From Amaricoccus sp047275745 (GTDB taxonomy: Bacteria; Pseudomonadota; Alphaproteobacteria; Rhodobacterales; Rhodobacteraceae): a DNA stretch of 64,000 nucleotides. The position numbers and the translations under genes are program-made. Shown here in pieces: positions 46,995-55,803 of this stretch. The notes beneath the pieces were generated by a model. That model did not search any database, had not been told where the DNA came from, and saw only the letters and a list, made by a program, of their open reading frames with translations. Numbering within the stretch: position 1 is the first letter of the stretch; every line of letters starts with the position of its first letter. The DNA lies in NCBI RefSeq assembly GCF_047275745.1, contig NZ_JBKQWU010000005.1:62001-126000 (forward strand). The letters are read 5' to 3'.

Positions 46995-47274
46995 TCACTC
47001 CTCAACACATGACCGCGCCTCAACCCATCACGGCGCCCAGGGGTCGCAGATCGCCGTCGCGGCGATGGCCTCCGGCCTCGGCGGCGCGATCCTCGGCGGC
47101 GGCGGCGCGCTGCTCGCCGGAGGCGGGCTCGTCGTCGCGGCCGGCGCCTATGCCGCGACCGGAACGGTAACGCTCGGCGGTGTCGCGGCGGTCCAGGCGG
47201 CGCGTCCGCTCCGGCCCAGGCTCGTGCGGATCGCCGCGCGGCTGCGCCGGCCCGCCGCGCTCCTGACCCCCTGA
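46987..47274 (+). CDS. Small glycine-zipper membrane protein in sulfate operon
   Basis: This 95-aa frame has an ATG six bases before the cysT stop, in another frame, and ends 32 bases before cysW. Residues 22-60 form a Gly/Ala-rich hydrophobic segment (GGAILGGGGALLAGGG), possibly one or two helices, followed by a basic tail. It is an uncharacterised ORF between cysT and cysW; no clear ribosome site is visible, so expression may depend on coupling. Confidence 0.45.
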
Positions 47275-47306
47275 CAGCCACCAGATACAACAAGGAGACC
47301 GGCACC

Positions 47307-48206
47307 ATGCCCGCGGACACCGCCCTCGCCAGCGCGTCCCCGAACTCCACCGGCCGCGCTCTCCGGAGCCGCGAGGTGACGACCGAACCCGTATGGTTCC
47401 GCGTCGCACTCGTTCTCGGCGTGCTCGGGATGCTGACGCTGCTGCTGTTCCTGCCGCTCTACGAGGTGTTCCGGCAGGCGCTCGGCGACGGTTTCGCCGA
47501 GGCGATCGCCTCGCTCCAGAACGCGGATGCGCGCCATGCGATCTATCTCACGCTTCTGACCGCGGTCGTGGCGGTGCCGATGAACGCCGTCTTCGGCGTC
47601 GCCGCCGCCTGGATGATCGCGAAGTTCGATTTCCGCGGCAAAGCCTTCCTCATCACGCTCATCGACCTGCCGTTCTCGGTCTCCCCGGTCGTGGCCGGCC
47701 TCTGCTTCGTGCTGCTCTTCGGCTCGGGCACAGCGTTCGGCGGCTGGCTGGTCGCGCATGGGATGCAGGTCGTCTTCGCCGTGCCGGGCATCATCCTCGC
47801 CACGATGTTCGTGACCTTCCCCTTCGTCGCCCGCGAGCTCATCCCGGTGATGCAGGAGCAGGGCCGCGCGGAGGAGGAAGCCGCCCTCACCCTCGGCGCC
47901 TCGGGCTGGCGCGCGTTCCGGACGGTGACGCTGCCGAACATCAAATGGGCGCTGCTCTATGGCGTGCTGCTCTGCAACGCGCGGGCAATGGGGGAATTCG
48001 GCGCCGTCGCGGTGATCTCCGGCAAGGTGCGCGGCGAGAGCATCACCATGCCCCTGATGATCGAGATGTCCTACAACGAATACATGACCGTCGCGGCCTT
48101 CACCATGGCCGCCTTGCTCGCCACGCTCGGCCTCGTCACCCTGACGGCCAAATCGATCCTCGAATGGCGGTTCGCGGACCAGCTCGCCGCCAGCCACCGC
48201 CACTGA
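47307..48206 (+). CDS. cysW: Sulfate ABC transporter permease CysW
   Basis: The 299-aa protein has six hydrophobic spans and the permease EAA loop (EEEAALTLGASGWRAFRTVTL), with AMGEFGAVAVISGKVRGES typical of CysW. It pairs with CysT in the inner membrane. An AAGGAG site lies before the ATG. Confidence 0.95.
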   Translation: MPADTALASASPNSTGRALRSREVTTEPVWFRVALVLGVLGMLTLLLFLPLYEVFRQALGDGFAEAIASLQNADARHAIYLTLLTAVVAVPMNAVFGVAAAWMIAKFDFRGKAFLITLIDLPFSVSPVVAGLCFVLLFGSGTAFGGWLVAHGMQVVFAVPGIILATMFVTFPFVARELIPVMQEQGRAEEEAALTLGASGWRAFRTVTLPNIKWALLYGVLLCNARAMGEFGAVAVISGKVRGESITMPLMIEMSYNEYMTVAAFTMAALLATLGLVTLTAKSILEWRFADQLAASHRH

Positions 48207-48229
48207 GTCCCAGGTCCAAAGGAGTTCCC

Positions 48230-48949
48230 ATGAACATCGAAATCGAGGAACTGGCCAAGGAATTCGGCGCCACGACCGCGCTGCTTCCCGTCAGCCTGTC
48301 GATCCCCTCGGGCGCGCTGGTCTCGCTGCTCGGCCCCTCCGGTTCCGGCAAGACGACGCTGCTCCGCATTCTCGGCGGTCTCGAATATCCGAACTCGGGC
48401 CGGGTGCTCTTCGACGGTCAGGACGCGACGGGGCTCACGGTGCAGGAGCGCCGCGCCGGCTTCGTCTTCCAGCATTACGCGCTCTTCAAGCACATGACGG
48501 TCTTCGAGAATATCGCCTATGGCCTCCGCGCCCGGCCGAGGCGCACGCGCCCGACCGAGGCGGAGATCGACCGGCGGGTTCACCGGCTGCTCGAAATGAT
48601 CCAGCTTCCCGACATCGCCCGGCGCTATCCGGCGCAGCTCTCGGGCGGCCAGCGGCAGCGCGTGGCGCTCGCCCGCGCGCTCGCGATCGAGCCCCGGATG
48701 CTGCTCCTCGACGAGCCCTTCGGCGCGCTCGACGCACGCGTCCGCCGCGAGTTGCGCGGCGGCCTGCGCGAGATCCACGACCAGACCGGCCTGACGACGA
48801 TCTTCGTCACGCACGACCAGGAGGAAGCGATGCAACTCGCCGATCTGGTCGTGGTGATGAGCATGGGCCGCATCGAGCAGGTCGGCACGCCCCAGGATAT
48901 CCGCTCGCGGCCGGCGACGCCCTTCGTCGCGGAGTTCGTCGACAGCTGA
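48230..48949 (+). CDS. cysA: Sulfate ABC transporter ATPase CysA, short form
   Basis: The 239-aa protein has Walker A GPSGSGKT, the Q-loop FQHYALFKHMTVFENIA, signature LSGGQRQRVALARAL and Walker B LLLDEPFGALD. The C-terminal TOBE/regulatory domain of full CysA (about 350 aa) is missing, as the frame stops soon after the ATPase core. It energises sulfate uptake. AAAGGAG lies eight bases before the ATG. Confidence 0.93.
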   Translation: MNIEIEELAKEFGATTALLPVSLSIPSGALVSLLGPSGSGKTTLLRILGGLEYPNSGRVLFDGQDATGLTVQERRAGFVFQHYALFKHMTVFENIAYGLRARPRRTRPTEAEIDRRVHRLLEMIQLPDIARRYPAQLSGGQRQRVALARALAIEPRMLLLDEPFGALDARVRRELRGGLREIHDQTGLTTIFVTHDQEEAMQLADLVVVMSMGRIEQVGTPQDIRSRPATPFVAEFVDS

Positions 48950-48997
48950 GCGCATGGCCGCGGATCTGAACTCCGCGCCGCGTGGCGCCCGGGCGCG

Positions 48998-49189
48998 TCA
49001 GCCGGCGAGCGCGTTGACCCGAGGCCGTTGGCCGTCCGGGTCGAGCGCGCGGAAGCCGCGTCCGAAGTCGAGGTCACGCCGGGTGGCGATGTCGGCGCAG
49101 CGCCTGGAGCAGATCGAGTGGGCGTTCCGGTCGGGGCATGGGAGCCGCTCCAGTCCCCCCGAACCGCGCCGCGGTGGGGATGCCCTCAA
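48998..49189 (-). CDS. YacG-like zinc-finger small protein (TTG start)
   Basis: The 63-aa frame starts with TTG overlapping the TGA of the Excalibur lipoprotein gene. It carries SICSRRCADIATRRDL (residues 25-40), close to the FCSRRCADID segment of YacG zinc proteins. The first zinc pair is incomplete: one Cys at residue 18 and possibly H24, then C27 and C31. It may be a diverged or decayed YacG-type protein. Support is limited to this motif. Confidence 0.4.
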   Translation of the reverse strand: MRASPPRRGSGGLERLPCPDRNAHSICSRRCADIATRRDLDFGRGFRALDPDGQRPRVNALAG

Positions 49190-49863
49190 CCGCAGAGATC
49201 GCGGTCCACATAGACCTTGGAAGTCGCCGCGTAGTAAAAGCAGCCGCCCCTCGGTCCGCGATGGTAGGTCCGCGCGGCACCATAGGAACCGCCCCCCGAT
49301 CGCGTCGCGATGACCGGAGCGCGGGTCGCGGCGACACGCGTCACGGCCGGAGCGGGCGACCGCTCGACGCGGAGCGGCGCGAGCGATCGCGGGGCGGCGC
49401 CGGGCTGGTCCTGATAGCGGTTGCTGACCGACAGGATCTGCGTGCCCCAGCCGCAGGCATAGCCGTCGCCGTCGCCGTCGAGGTTGTCGGGATCGAGCCC
49501 CGGTCCGCCGCTCGTGAGGAAGGCGCGCTGCGCCGCCGCCGCGCTCGGAAAATCGCCGCAGTTCCGCTGGACATTCGTCGGCGCCGGACGGGAATAGAGC
49601 GTCATGCCGACGCCGGCGGCGGTGCGGGAGCCGAGATAGCGGCCATTGGCATCGGCGAGCTGCCCGCGGGTGCCAAGCTCGGCCTCGACCATCATCAGTT
49701 CCCGCGAATCGGCGGTGGTCGCCTGCCGTTTCCAGAGCGTTTCGTTCGATTCCGCCGCGTAGGCGTCCGAGAGCGCCGACAGCCTAGGGTCCACCGGCGG
49801 CGCCGAGGGCGCGCAGCCGGCGAGCAGCAAAGAGCAAAGAACGCCGCTGGCGAGACCGCGCAT
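49186..49863 (-). CDS. Excalibur-domain lipoprotein
   Basis: The 225-aa protein starts MRGLASGVLCSLLLAGCAPS, with lipobox LLAGC at about residues 13-17. Near residue 130 it has the Excalibur calcium-binding pattern: RNCGDFPSAAAAQRAF, then DPDNLDGDGDGYACGWG. A Cys-rich tail with CFYYAATSKVYVDRDLCG follows. Probably anchored in the cell envelope. The role is unknown. GGGAG precedes the ATG by six bases. Confidence 0.85.
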   Translation of the reverse strand: MRGLASGVLCSLLLAGCAPSAPPVDPRLSALSDAYAAESNETLWKRQATTADSRELMMVEAELGTRGQLADANGRYLGSRTAAGVGMTLYSRPAPTNVQRNCGDFPSAAAAQRAFLTSGGPGLDPDNLDGDGDGYACGWGTQILSVSNRYQDQPGAAPRSLAPLRVERSPAPAVTRVAATRAPVIATRSGGGSYGAARTYHRGPRGGCFYYAATSKVYVDRDLCG

Positions 49864-49979
49864 GACAAACTCCCGAGCGCGAACAAGCGCTGGCTGCGAC
49901 GGTGCGGAACGCCTGACCGATTCGTCAATGCGTTCCGGCGGATTCGGTTTCGCGCGGCTGAAGGACGCCGCGCGAATGC

Positions 49980-51587
49980 TCAGGCGTCGCTGACCGCCGC
50001 CTCGCCCTCGATGGCGAGGATCGCGACGCCATTCGCATGGAGCTTCATCCGCTCGCCGTCGCGCTCCACGCCCTGTTCGAAGGCGGCGAGGCCGGCGCCG
50101 GTCACCTTCACCTCGACGATCTCCGGCGACAGGTTGAAGACGCAGAGGAACTCGCCGCCGCGCACGTAGGCGAGCACCGGTTCGGCCGTGTCGAAGAAGA
50201 CCGTGCCGCCCGTCCTGAGCGTCTCGTTCTCCTTCCGGAGCCTCAGCAGCGTCCGGTAGGTTTCGAGCACGGACTCCGGGTCGCCGATCTGCCCGGCGGC
50301 GTGCCGCCCCGCCTGCGGCTCCTTGATCGGAAGCCACGGGCGCCCGGTCGAGAAACCGCTGCTCGCATTGCCGCCGTCCCAGACCATCGGCGTGCGGCAG
50401 CCGTCGCGGCCCTTGTCCTCGGGCCAGAAGTTCAGCCCCTGCGGATCGGTCAGTTCGAAATATTCGAGCTCGGTCTCGGTCTGGCCAAGTTCCTCGCCCT
50501 GATAGACGCAGATCGACCCCTGGAGCGTGAGCAGCAGCGCCGCCCCCTGTTTCGCCAGCGCCTCCCGGTCCACGCTGTGCCGCTCCCAGCGCGTCACATG
50601 CCGCACGACGTCGTGGTTCGAGAGCGCCCAGCACGGCCAGCCGTTCGGCGCCCCGCCGAAGAAATCCTCGATCTGGCGGCGGAAATGCGCGGGCGTGAAA
50701 TTGTCGCTCAGCATCTCGAAGGAATAGGCCTGATGCAGCCGCCCCTCGCTCGTGTATTCGCCCATGATCTCGATCGCATGATGCGACTCTCCGACCTCGC
50801 CGACCATCGCCCGGCCGTCGAATTCATCGAGCAGCTTCCGCATCCGCGCGAGAAAGGCCAGGTTCTCCGGCTGGTTCTTCGAGAACAGATGGTACTGCAT
50901 CGCATAGGGATTCCACTCGGGCTTCTCCTTGCGCCGGAAATCGGCGGGATCGCTCCGGAGCAGCTTGTCGTGGAAATAGAAGTTCACGGTGTCGAGCCGG
51001 AACCCGTCCACGCCGCGCTCCAGCCAGAAGCGCATCGTGCCGAGCAGCCAATCCTGGACCTCGGGATTGTGGAAGTTGAAATCCGGCTGTTCGGCGAGGA
51101 AGTTGTGGAAATAGTACTGGTGCCGCCTGGGCTCCCAGGTCCAGGCACCGCCGCCGAAGATCGCAAGCCAGTTGTTGGGCGGCGACCCGTCATGCTTGGG
51201 ATCGGCCCAGACATACCAGTCGGATTTCGGATTGTCCCGGCTCTTGCGGCTCTCGATGAAGAACGGATGCTTCGAGGACGAATGCGACAGCACCTGGTCG
51301 ATGATGACCTTGAGCCCGAGGCCATGCGCCTTTTCGACCATCGCGTCGAAATCGGCGAGGCTGCCGAAGACCGGGTCGATGTCGGTATAGTCGGCGACAT
51401 CGTAGCCCATGTCGGCCATCGGCGAGGTGAAGATCGGCGAAAGCCAGATCGCATCCACGCCGAGATCGGCGACATAGGGCAGCCGCTCGGTGATGCCCCG
51501 GAGATCGCCGATACCGTCGCCGCTCGAATCCTGAAACGACCGGGGATAGATCTGATAGGTCACCGACCCCCGCCACCAATCACGCAT
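49980..51587 (-). CDS. Alpha-glucosidase, GH13 family
   Basis: The 535-aa protein starts MRDWWRGSVTYQIYPRSFQD and has the GH13 regions: DAIWLSPIFTSP, KVIIDQVLSH, GFRLDTVNFY (nucleophile Asp), EVGE (acid/base Glu) and LSNHD. It resembles oligo-1,6-glucosidase/alpha-glucosidase (AglA type), cleaving alpha-glucosides. No signal peptide, so cytoplasmic. The strong GGAGG site sets the start; a frame further upstream is shadow. Divergent glycosyltransferase gene follows. Confidence 0.92.
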   Translation of the reverse strand: MRDWWRGSVTYQIYPRSFQDSSGDGIGDLRGITERLPYVADLGVDAIWLSPIFTSPMADMGYDVADYTDIDPVFGSLADFDAMVEKAHGLGLKVIIDQVLSHSSSKHPFFIESRKSRDNPKSDWYVWADPKHDGSPPNNWLAIFGGGAWTWEPRRHQYYFHNFLAEQPDFNFHNPEVQDWLLGTMRFWLERGVDGFRLDTVNFYFHDKLLRSDPADFRRKEKPEWNPYAMQYHLFSKNQPENLAFLARMRKLLDEFDGRAMVGEVGESHHAIEIMGEYTSEGRLHQAYSFEMLSDNFTPAHFRRQIEDFFGGAPNGWPCWALSNHDVVRHVTRWERHSVDREALAKQGAALLLTLQGSICVYQGEELGQTETELEYFELTDPQGLNFWPEDKGRDGCRTPMVWDGGNASSGFSTGRPWLPIKEPQAGRHAAGQIGDPESVLETYRTLLRLRKENETLRTGGTVFFDTAEPVLAYVRGGEFLCVFNLSPEIVEVKVTGAGLAAFEQGVERDGERMKLHANGVAILAIEGEAAVSDA

Positions 51588-51854
51588 CTCGACCTCCTCG
51601 TGAATCCGGGTCGGCCCGAGGGCCGCCCGCGCGTGGCAGAACGTCACAGCCCCAAAGCGCTTTGGCAAGCCCCCGCGGCGCGCTTTCCGGCAGGGAGCAG
51701 GGTGTTTTCCGTTCAAGGATTCGAGACGGCGCGTCGCGGGCGCCCGGCCACCCCACCCCGCATGGCGCATCCGAAGCTGCGCGCCTTCGGCCCTTGGCGC
51801 CCCGGCCGTCGGTCTCTATTTTCGGCCCGCGACGAAAGACGGCAAGGCGCGGGC

Positions 51855-53078
51855 ATGCGAATCCTCTTCATCCATGACAATTTCCCTGCGCAGTTCGGCG
51901 TGTTGGGCATGTGGCTCGCGCGCCAGGGCTGGGACGTGACCTTCGCGACCAACGCGGAGAAGGCGGCGGCGCCCGGCATCCGCGTGTTGCGCTACGGGCC
52001 GCATCGCGCGCCGTCGAAGGAGACGCACCCCTATGCCCAGGTCATGGAGAAGGCCGCGATCAACGCGCAGGGTTTCGCCCGCGCCGCGCTCAAGGCGCGC
52101 GAGGCGGGCTACGCGCCCGATATTATCGTCGCCCATTCCGGCTGGGGCGCGGGGATGTTCGCGCGCGACATGTTTCCGGAGGCGGCCTTCGTCTCCTATT
52201 GCGAATGGTGGTACAGCTGGCCCGGCGCGGATGTGCTCTATCTCAACGAAATGAACGGGGAGCCGCCGCCCGAATCGCTCGAAAGCCCGATGCTGGAGCG
52301 CGCGCGCAACACGCCCATCGCGATGGACCTGACCGCGGCCGACGCCACGCTCTGCCCGACACGGTTCCAGGCAGCGCAGTTTCCGCCCCGGCTACGCCCG
52401 CTCCTGACGGTGCGACACGACGGCATCGACACCGAGTATCACGCGCCCGACACGGCGGACCGGGTCTCGACCCTCGACGGGCTCGTCGCCACCGACGCGC
52501 CGGTCGTGACCTATGCCACGCGCGGGATGGAGCCGCACCGCGGGTTTCCGGCCTTCATGGCGAGCCTTCCGGCCGTGCTGGCCGCCGATCCCCGGACCGT
52601 CGTGGTGATCGCGGGCGAGAACCGCGTCGCCTATGGCGGGCGGTCGCAGCGCGCGGTGGACTGGAAGGAAAAGGCGCTCCGGGAGAACGACATCGATCCG
52701 GCGCGCGTGCATTTCGTCGGCCGCCTCGAACGCCCGCTTTATCGTCGGCTGCTGCGCCGGTCGAACGCGCATGTCTATCTGACGGTGCCCTTCGTTCTCT
52801 CCTGGTCGATGCTGGAAGCGATGAGCTTCGCCTGCCCGCTCGTGCTCTCCGACACCGAGCCGGTGCGCGAATTCGCCGGCCCCGAGCATGCGACCCTGGT
52901 CCGGATGAACGATCCCGCGACGATCAGCGCCGGCATCCTCGCAACCCTCGGCGAACCGACCGCCGCCGCGCTACGCGGCCGAGCGGCGCGGGAGGTGATC
53001 ACGGCGGATTATTCGATCGCGAAGCTCTGGCCCGAGAAGGCCCGGCTCTTCGCCGATCTGGTCGACGCGCGCGGCTGA
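51855..53078 (+). CDS. Glycosyltransferase, GT4-like
   Basis: The 407-aa protein starts MRILFIHDNFPAQFGVLGMW and has a two-domain Rossmann pattern, with TYATRGMEPHRGFPAFMASL and VHFVGRLERPLYRRLL, then YLTVPFVLSWSMLEAMSFACPLVLSD split over residues 305-330, which is the GT4 nucleotide-sugar E-x7-E region. It probably adds sugars to envelope glycans. It is divergent from the GH13 gene; no polysaccharide cluster is visible. Confidence 0.85.
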   Translation: MRILFIHDNFPAQFGVLGMWLARQGWDVTFATNAEKAAAPGIRVLRYGPHRAPSKETHPYAQVMEKAAINAQGFARAALKAREAGYAPDIIVAHSGWGAGMFARDMFPEAAFVSYCEWWYSWPGADVLYLNEMNGEPPPESLESPMLERARNTPIAMDLTAADATLCPTRFQAAQFPPRLRPLLTVRHDGIDTEYHAPDTADRVSTLDGLVATDAPVVTYATRGMEPHRGFPAFMASLPAVLAADPRTVVVIAGENRVAYGGRSQRAVDWKEKALRENDIDPARVHFVGRLERPLYRRLLRRSNAHVYLTVPFVLSWSMLEAMSFACPLVLSDTEPVREFAGPEHATLVRMNDPATISAGILATLGEPTAAALRGRAAREVITADYSIAKLWPEKARLFADLVDARG

Positions 53079-53090
53079 CCGCGCCGGCCG

Positions 53091-54014
53091 TCACTCCGGC
53101 GGGCCGAAGTCGCGTTGCGACTCGCGCACGATCTCGGTGAGGAATTCGCTCATCACCCGGACGCGGGCCACGTCGCGCAGGTCCTCGTGGATCGCGGTCC
53201 AGTAGGAGCGGGTCACGCGATGCGCGCGCAGCACGGGGACGAGCGCGGGATGCGGGCGGGCGAGATAGTCGTGCAGCACACCGATCCCCGCGCCGGCGCG
53301 AACCGCCTCGACCTGTCCGATCGCACTCGAGATCTCGAAGCGCGACCGCCAGCTTCTGAGGAAGGCCGAGGCGTAGTTGAGGGCGGGGACGGTGATGAGA
53401 TCCTCGACATAGCCGACGAGGCTGTGCCCCGCGAGATCGGCGAGACTCGCCGGCTCGGCGTGACGCGCAAGATAGTCTCGCGACGCGTAGAGACCGAGGC
53501 TATAGTCCACGAGCTTCCGGGCGATCAGCCGCCCGCGGTCAGGCCGTCCGACCAGGACCGCGATATCGGCTTCCCTCCGGGAGAGCGAGAAACCGCGGGG
53601 CGTCGGGACGAGCTGGATGCGAAGATCGGGATGCCGCTCGGCCAGTCGCGACAGCCTCGGCGCCAGAAGTGCCACGCCGAATCCATCCGGCGCGCCGACG
53701 CGCACGACGCCCGCGACGCCGCCCTCGGCGCCGCTGAGCCGGGCCTGCCGCGCGATGAGTTCCGCCTCCACCCGCTCCAGCGTCTCGAGCAGTTCCTCCC
53801 CCGCCTCGGTGAGATCCGAGCCATGGGTGCGCCGCACCAGCAGTTTCGCGCCCACCGCCGCCTCCAGCGCCGCCATCCGGCGGCTGAGCGTCGCCTGGTT
53901 GAGCCCGAGCGCCCGCGCCGCGGCGAGAATCTGCCCGGCGCGCGCCACCGCGAGAAACAGCCGGCAGTCGTCCCAGTTCAGGCCGGACTCGCCCCTGATG
54001 TTGATTTCGCGCAT
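53091..54014 (-). CDS. LysR-family transcriptional regulator
   Basis: The 307-aa protein has the LysR winged helix near the N-terminus (WDDCRLFLAVARAGQILAAARAL, then NQATLSRRMAALE) and a substrate-binding domain. It is divergent from mmsA, with about 80 bases between starts, and is a likely regulator of it. An open frame to 54053 overlaps the dyad between the genes and is less likely. Confidence 0.88.
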   Translation of the reverse strand: MREINIRGESGLNWDDCRLFLAVARAGQILAAARALGLNQATLSRRMAALEAAVGAKLLVRRTHGSDLTEAGEELLETLERVEAELIARQARLSGAEGGVAGVVRVGAPDGFGVALLAPRLSRLAERHPDLRIQLVPTPRGFSLSRREADIAVLVGRPDRGRLIARKLVDYSLGLYASRDYLARHAEPASLADLAGHSLVGYVEDLITVPALNYASAFLRSWRSRFEISSAIGQVEAVRAGAGIGVLHDYLARPHPALVPVLRAHRVTRSYWTAIHEDLRDVARVRVMSEFLTEIVRESQRDFGPPE

Positions 54015-54034
54015 ATCAGTTCCGCGTTTCAGCC

Positions 54035-54055
54035 GATTGCGTGACGATTTCAATC
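54035..54055. promoter_or_regulatory. Candidate LysR operator
   Basis: GATTG-N11-CAATC is a dyad with the T-N11-A type symmetry of LysR operators. It lies between the LysR gene and mmsA, 39 bases before the mmsA ATG. It is a short dyad, so chance is possible. Confidence 0.35.
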
Positions 54056-54094
54056 ATGTCACTTAACCAACCAGAAACTCAAGGGAGGAACCCC

Positions 54095-55594
54095 ATGACC
54101 GAGATCCTGAACTACATTGGCGGAGAGCTCGTCGCCGGGAAGTCCGGCCGGTTCGCAGATGTCTTCAACCCGGCAACCGGCGCCGCGGAGAGCCGCATCC
54201 AGCTCGCGACCACGGCCGAGGTGGACGCGGTCGTGGAGAATGCCAAGGCGGCCTGGCCGAAATGGGCGAAGACGCCGCCGCTGCGCCGCGCGCGCATCCT
54301 CGACAGGTTCAAGTTCCTGCTGCAGGAGAACGCCGACCGGCTCGCCGAGGCGATCTCGAAGGAGCATGGCAAGACCCATGACGACGCGCTCGGCGAGGTG
54401 ACCCGCGGCCTCGAAGTCGTCGAATTCGCCATCGGCATCCCGCATCTCCTGAAGGGCGAAGTGACCGAGAATGTCGGCACCAACGTCGACAGCCACTCGA
54501 TGCGCCAGCCGCTCGGCGTCGTCGCCGGCATCACGCCGTTCAACTTCCCCTGCATGGTGCCGATGTGGATGTTCCCCGTGGCGCTGGCCTGCGGCAACTG
54601 CTTCGTGCTGAAGCCCTCCGAGCGTGACCCCTCCCCGTCGCTGATCCTCGCCGAACTGCTGACCGAGGCGGGGCTTCCGGCGGGCGTCTTCAACGTCGTC
54701 CACGGCGACAAGGAAGCGGTCGACGCGCTCCTCAACAACCCCGATGTCAAGGCTGTGAGCTTCGTCGGCTCGACCCCGATCGCGCGCTACATCTACGCGA
54801 CCGGCACAGCGAACGGGAAGCGCGTCCAGGCGCTCGGCGGCGCGAAGAACCACATGGTCATCATGCCCGACGCCGATCTCGACATGGCGGTCGGCGCGCT
54901 GATGGGCGCGGCCTACGGCTCCGCGGGCGAGCGCTGCATGGCGATCTCGGTCGCCGTCCCGGTGGGCGAGGAAACCGCGAACAAGCTGATCGAGAAGCTG
55001 GTGCCACAGATCGAGGCGCTGAAGATCGGCCCCTCCACGGACCGCGCTTCCGACATGGGCCCGGTGGTGACGAGGCAGCATCTCGAGAAGATCAAGGGCT
55101 ACATTGCCCAGGGCGAGAAGGAAGGCGCGAAGCTCGTCATCGACGGCCGTGACTTCAAGGCGCCGCAGGGCTACGAGGACGGCTATTTCATCGGCGGCAC
55201 GCTCTTCGACGGCGTGACCGATGACATGACGATCTGGAAGGAAGAGATCTTCGGCCCGGTGCTGAGCGTCGCCCGCGCCAAGAACTTCGCCGAGGCGGCC
55301 GACCTGATCGCCAAGCACGAATACGGCAACGGCGTCGCGATCTTCACCCGCGACGGCGACTCGGCCCGCGCCTTCGCCCATGACATCGAGGTCGGCATGG
55401 TGGGCGTCAACGTGCCGATCCCGGTGCCGATGGCCTTCCACTCCTTCGGCGGCTGGAAAGCCTCGCTCTTCGGCGACCACCACATGCACGGGCCGGAAGG
55501 CGTGCGCTTCTACACGCGGCTGAAGACGATCACGACGCGCTGGCCCTCGGGCATGCGGACGGAGTCGGAATTCGTCATGCCGACGATGGGCTGA
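54095..55594 (+). CDS. mmsA: Methylmalonate-semialdehyde dehydrogenase (CoA-acylating)
   Basis: The 499-aa aldehyde dehydrogenase has the catalytic cysteine in GSAGERCMAISVAV and matches MmsA, including MRQPLGVVAGITPFNFP and VGMVGVNVPIPVPMAFHSFGG split over residues 445-470. It oxidises methylmalonate semialdehyde (valine catabolism) and malonate semialdehyde (inositol catabolism) with CoA. AAGGGAGGA precedes the ATG. A terminator follows. Confidence 0.95.
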   Translation: MTEILNYIGGELVAGKSGRFADVFNPATGAAESRIQLATTAEVDAVVENAKAAWPKWAKTPPLRRARILDRFKFLLQENADRLAEAISKEHGKTHDDALGEVTRGLEVVEFAIGIPHLLKGEVTENVGTNVDSHSMRQPLGVVAGITPFNFPCMVPMWMFPVALACGNCFVLKPSERDPSPSLILAELLTEAGLPAGVFNVVHGDKEAVDALLNNPDVKAVSFVGSTPIARYIYATGTANGKRVQALGGAKNHMVIMPDADLDMAVGALMGAAYGSAGERCMAISVAVPVGEETANKLIEKLVPQIEALKIGPSTDRASDMGPVVTRQHLEKIKGYIAQGEKEGAKLVIDGRDFKAPQGYEDGYFIGGTLFDGVTDDMTIWKEEIFGPVLSVARAKNFAEAADLIAKHEYGNGVAIFTRDGDSARAFAHDIEVGMVGVNVPIPVPMAFHSFGGWKASLFGDHHMHGPEGVRFYTRLKTITTRWPSGMRTESEFVMPTMG

Positions 55595-55617
55595 GCCCTC
55601 CCTCAACCGAATTCCAG

Positions 55618-55650
55618 CGGCCCCGGAGCACCGTTCCGGGGCCGCTTTCC
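55618..55650 (+). terminator. Rho-independent terminator after mmsA
   Basis: CGGCCCCGGA (55618-55627) pairs exactly with TCCGGGGCCG (55635-55644), loop GCACCGT, followed by CTTTCC. The 10-bp stem is perfect; the U run is short. It separates mmsA from the gntP gene. Confidence 0.75.
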
Positions 55651-55803
55651 GTTCGTGCCACCGCGTTCCGGCACTCCGATTCCCGACCTTCACCGACCCC
55701 GCGGGCGGCGCTTGACGGCTTGCCTCCGCCGAGCTTTCCGCCAAAGTGCGACAAAGAGCGGCATCGGCACGAACCGGCACGCCGCGGGAATCGGGGGAAA
55801 CAG

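Noticed and set aside
50037..51854. Long 5-prime extension of the glycosyltransferase frame
   Set aside because: It runs antisense through the GH13 gene; the real start is at 51855 where the GT fold begins.
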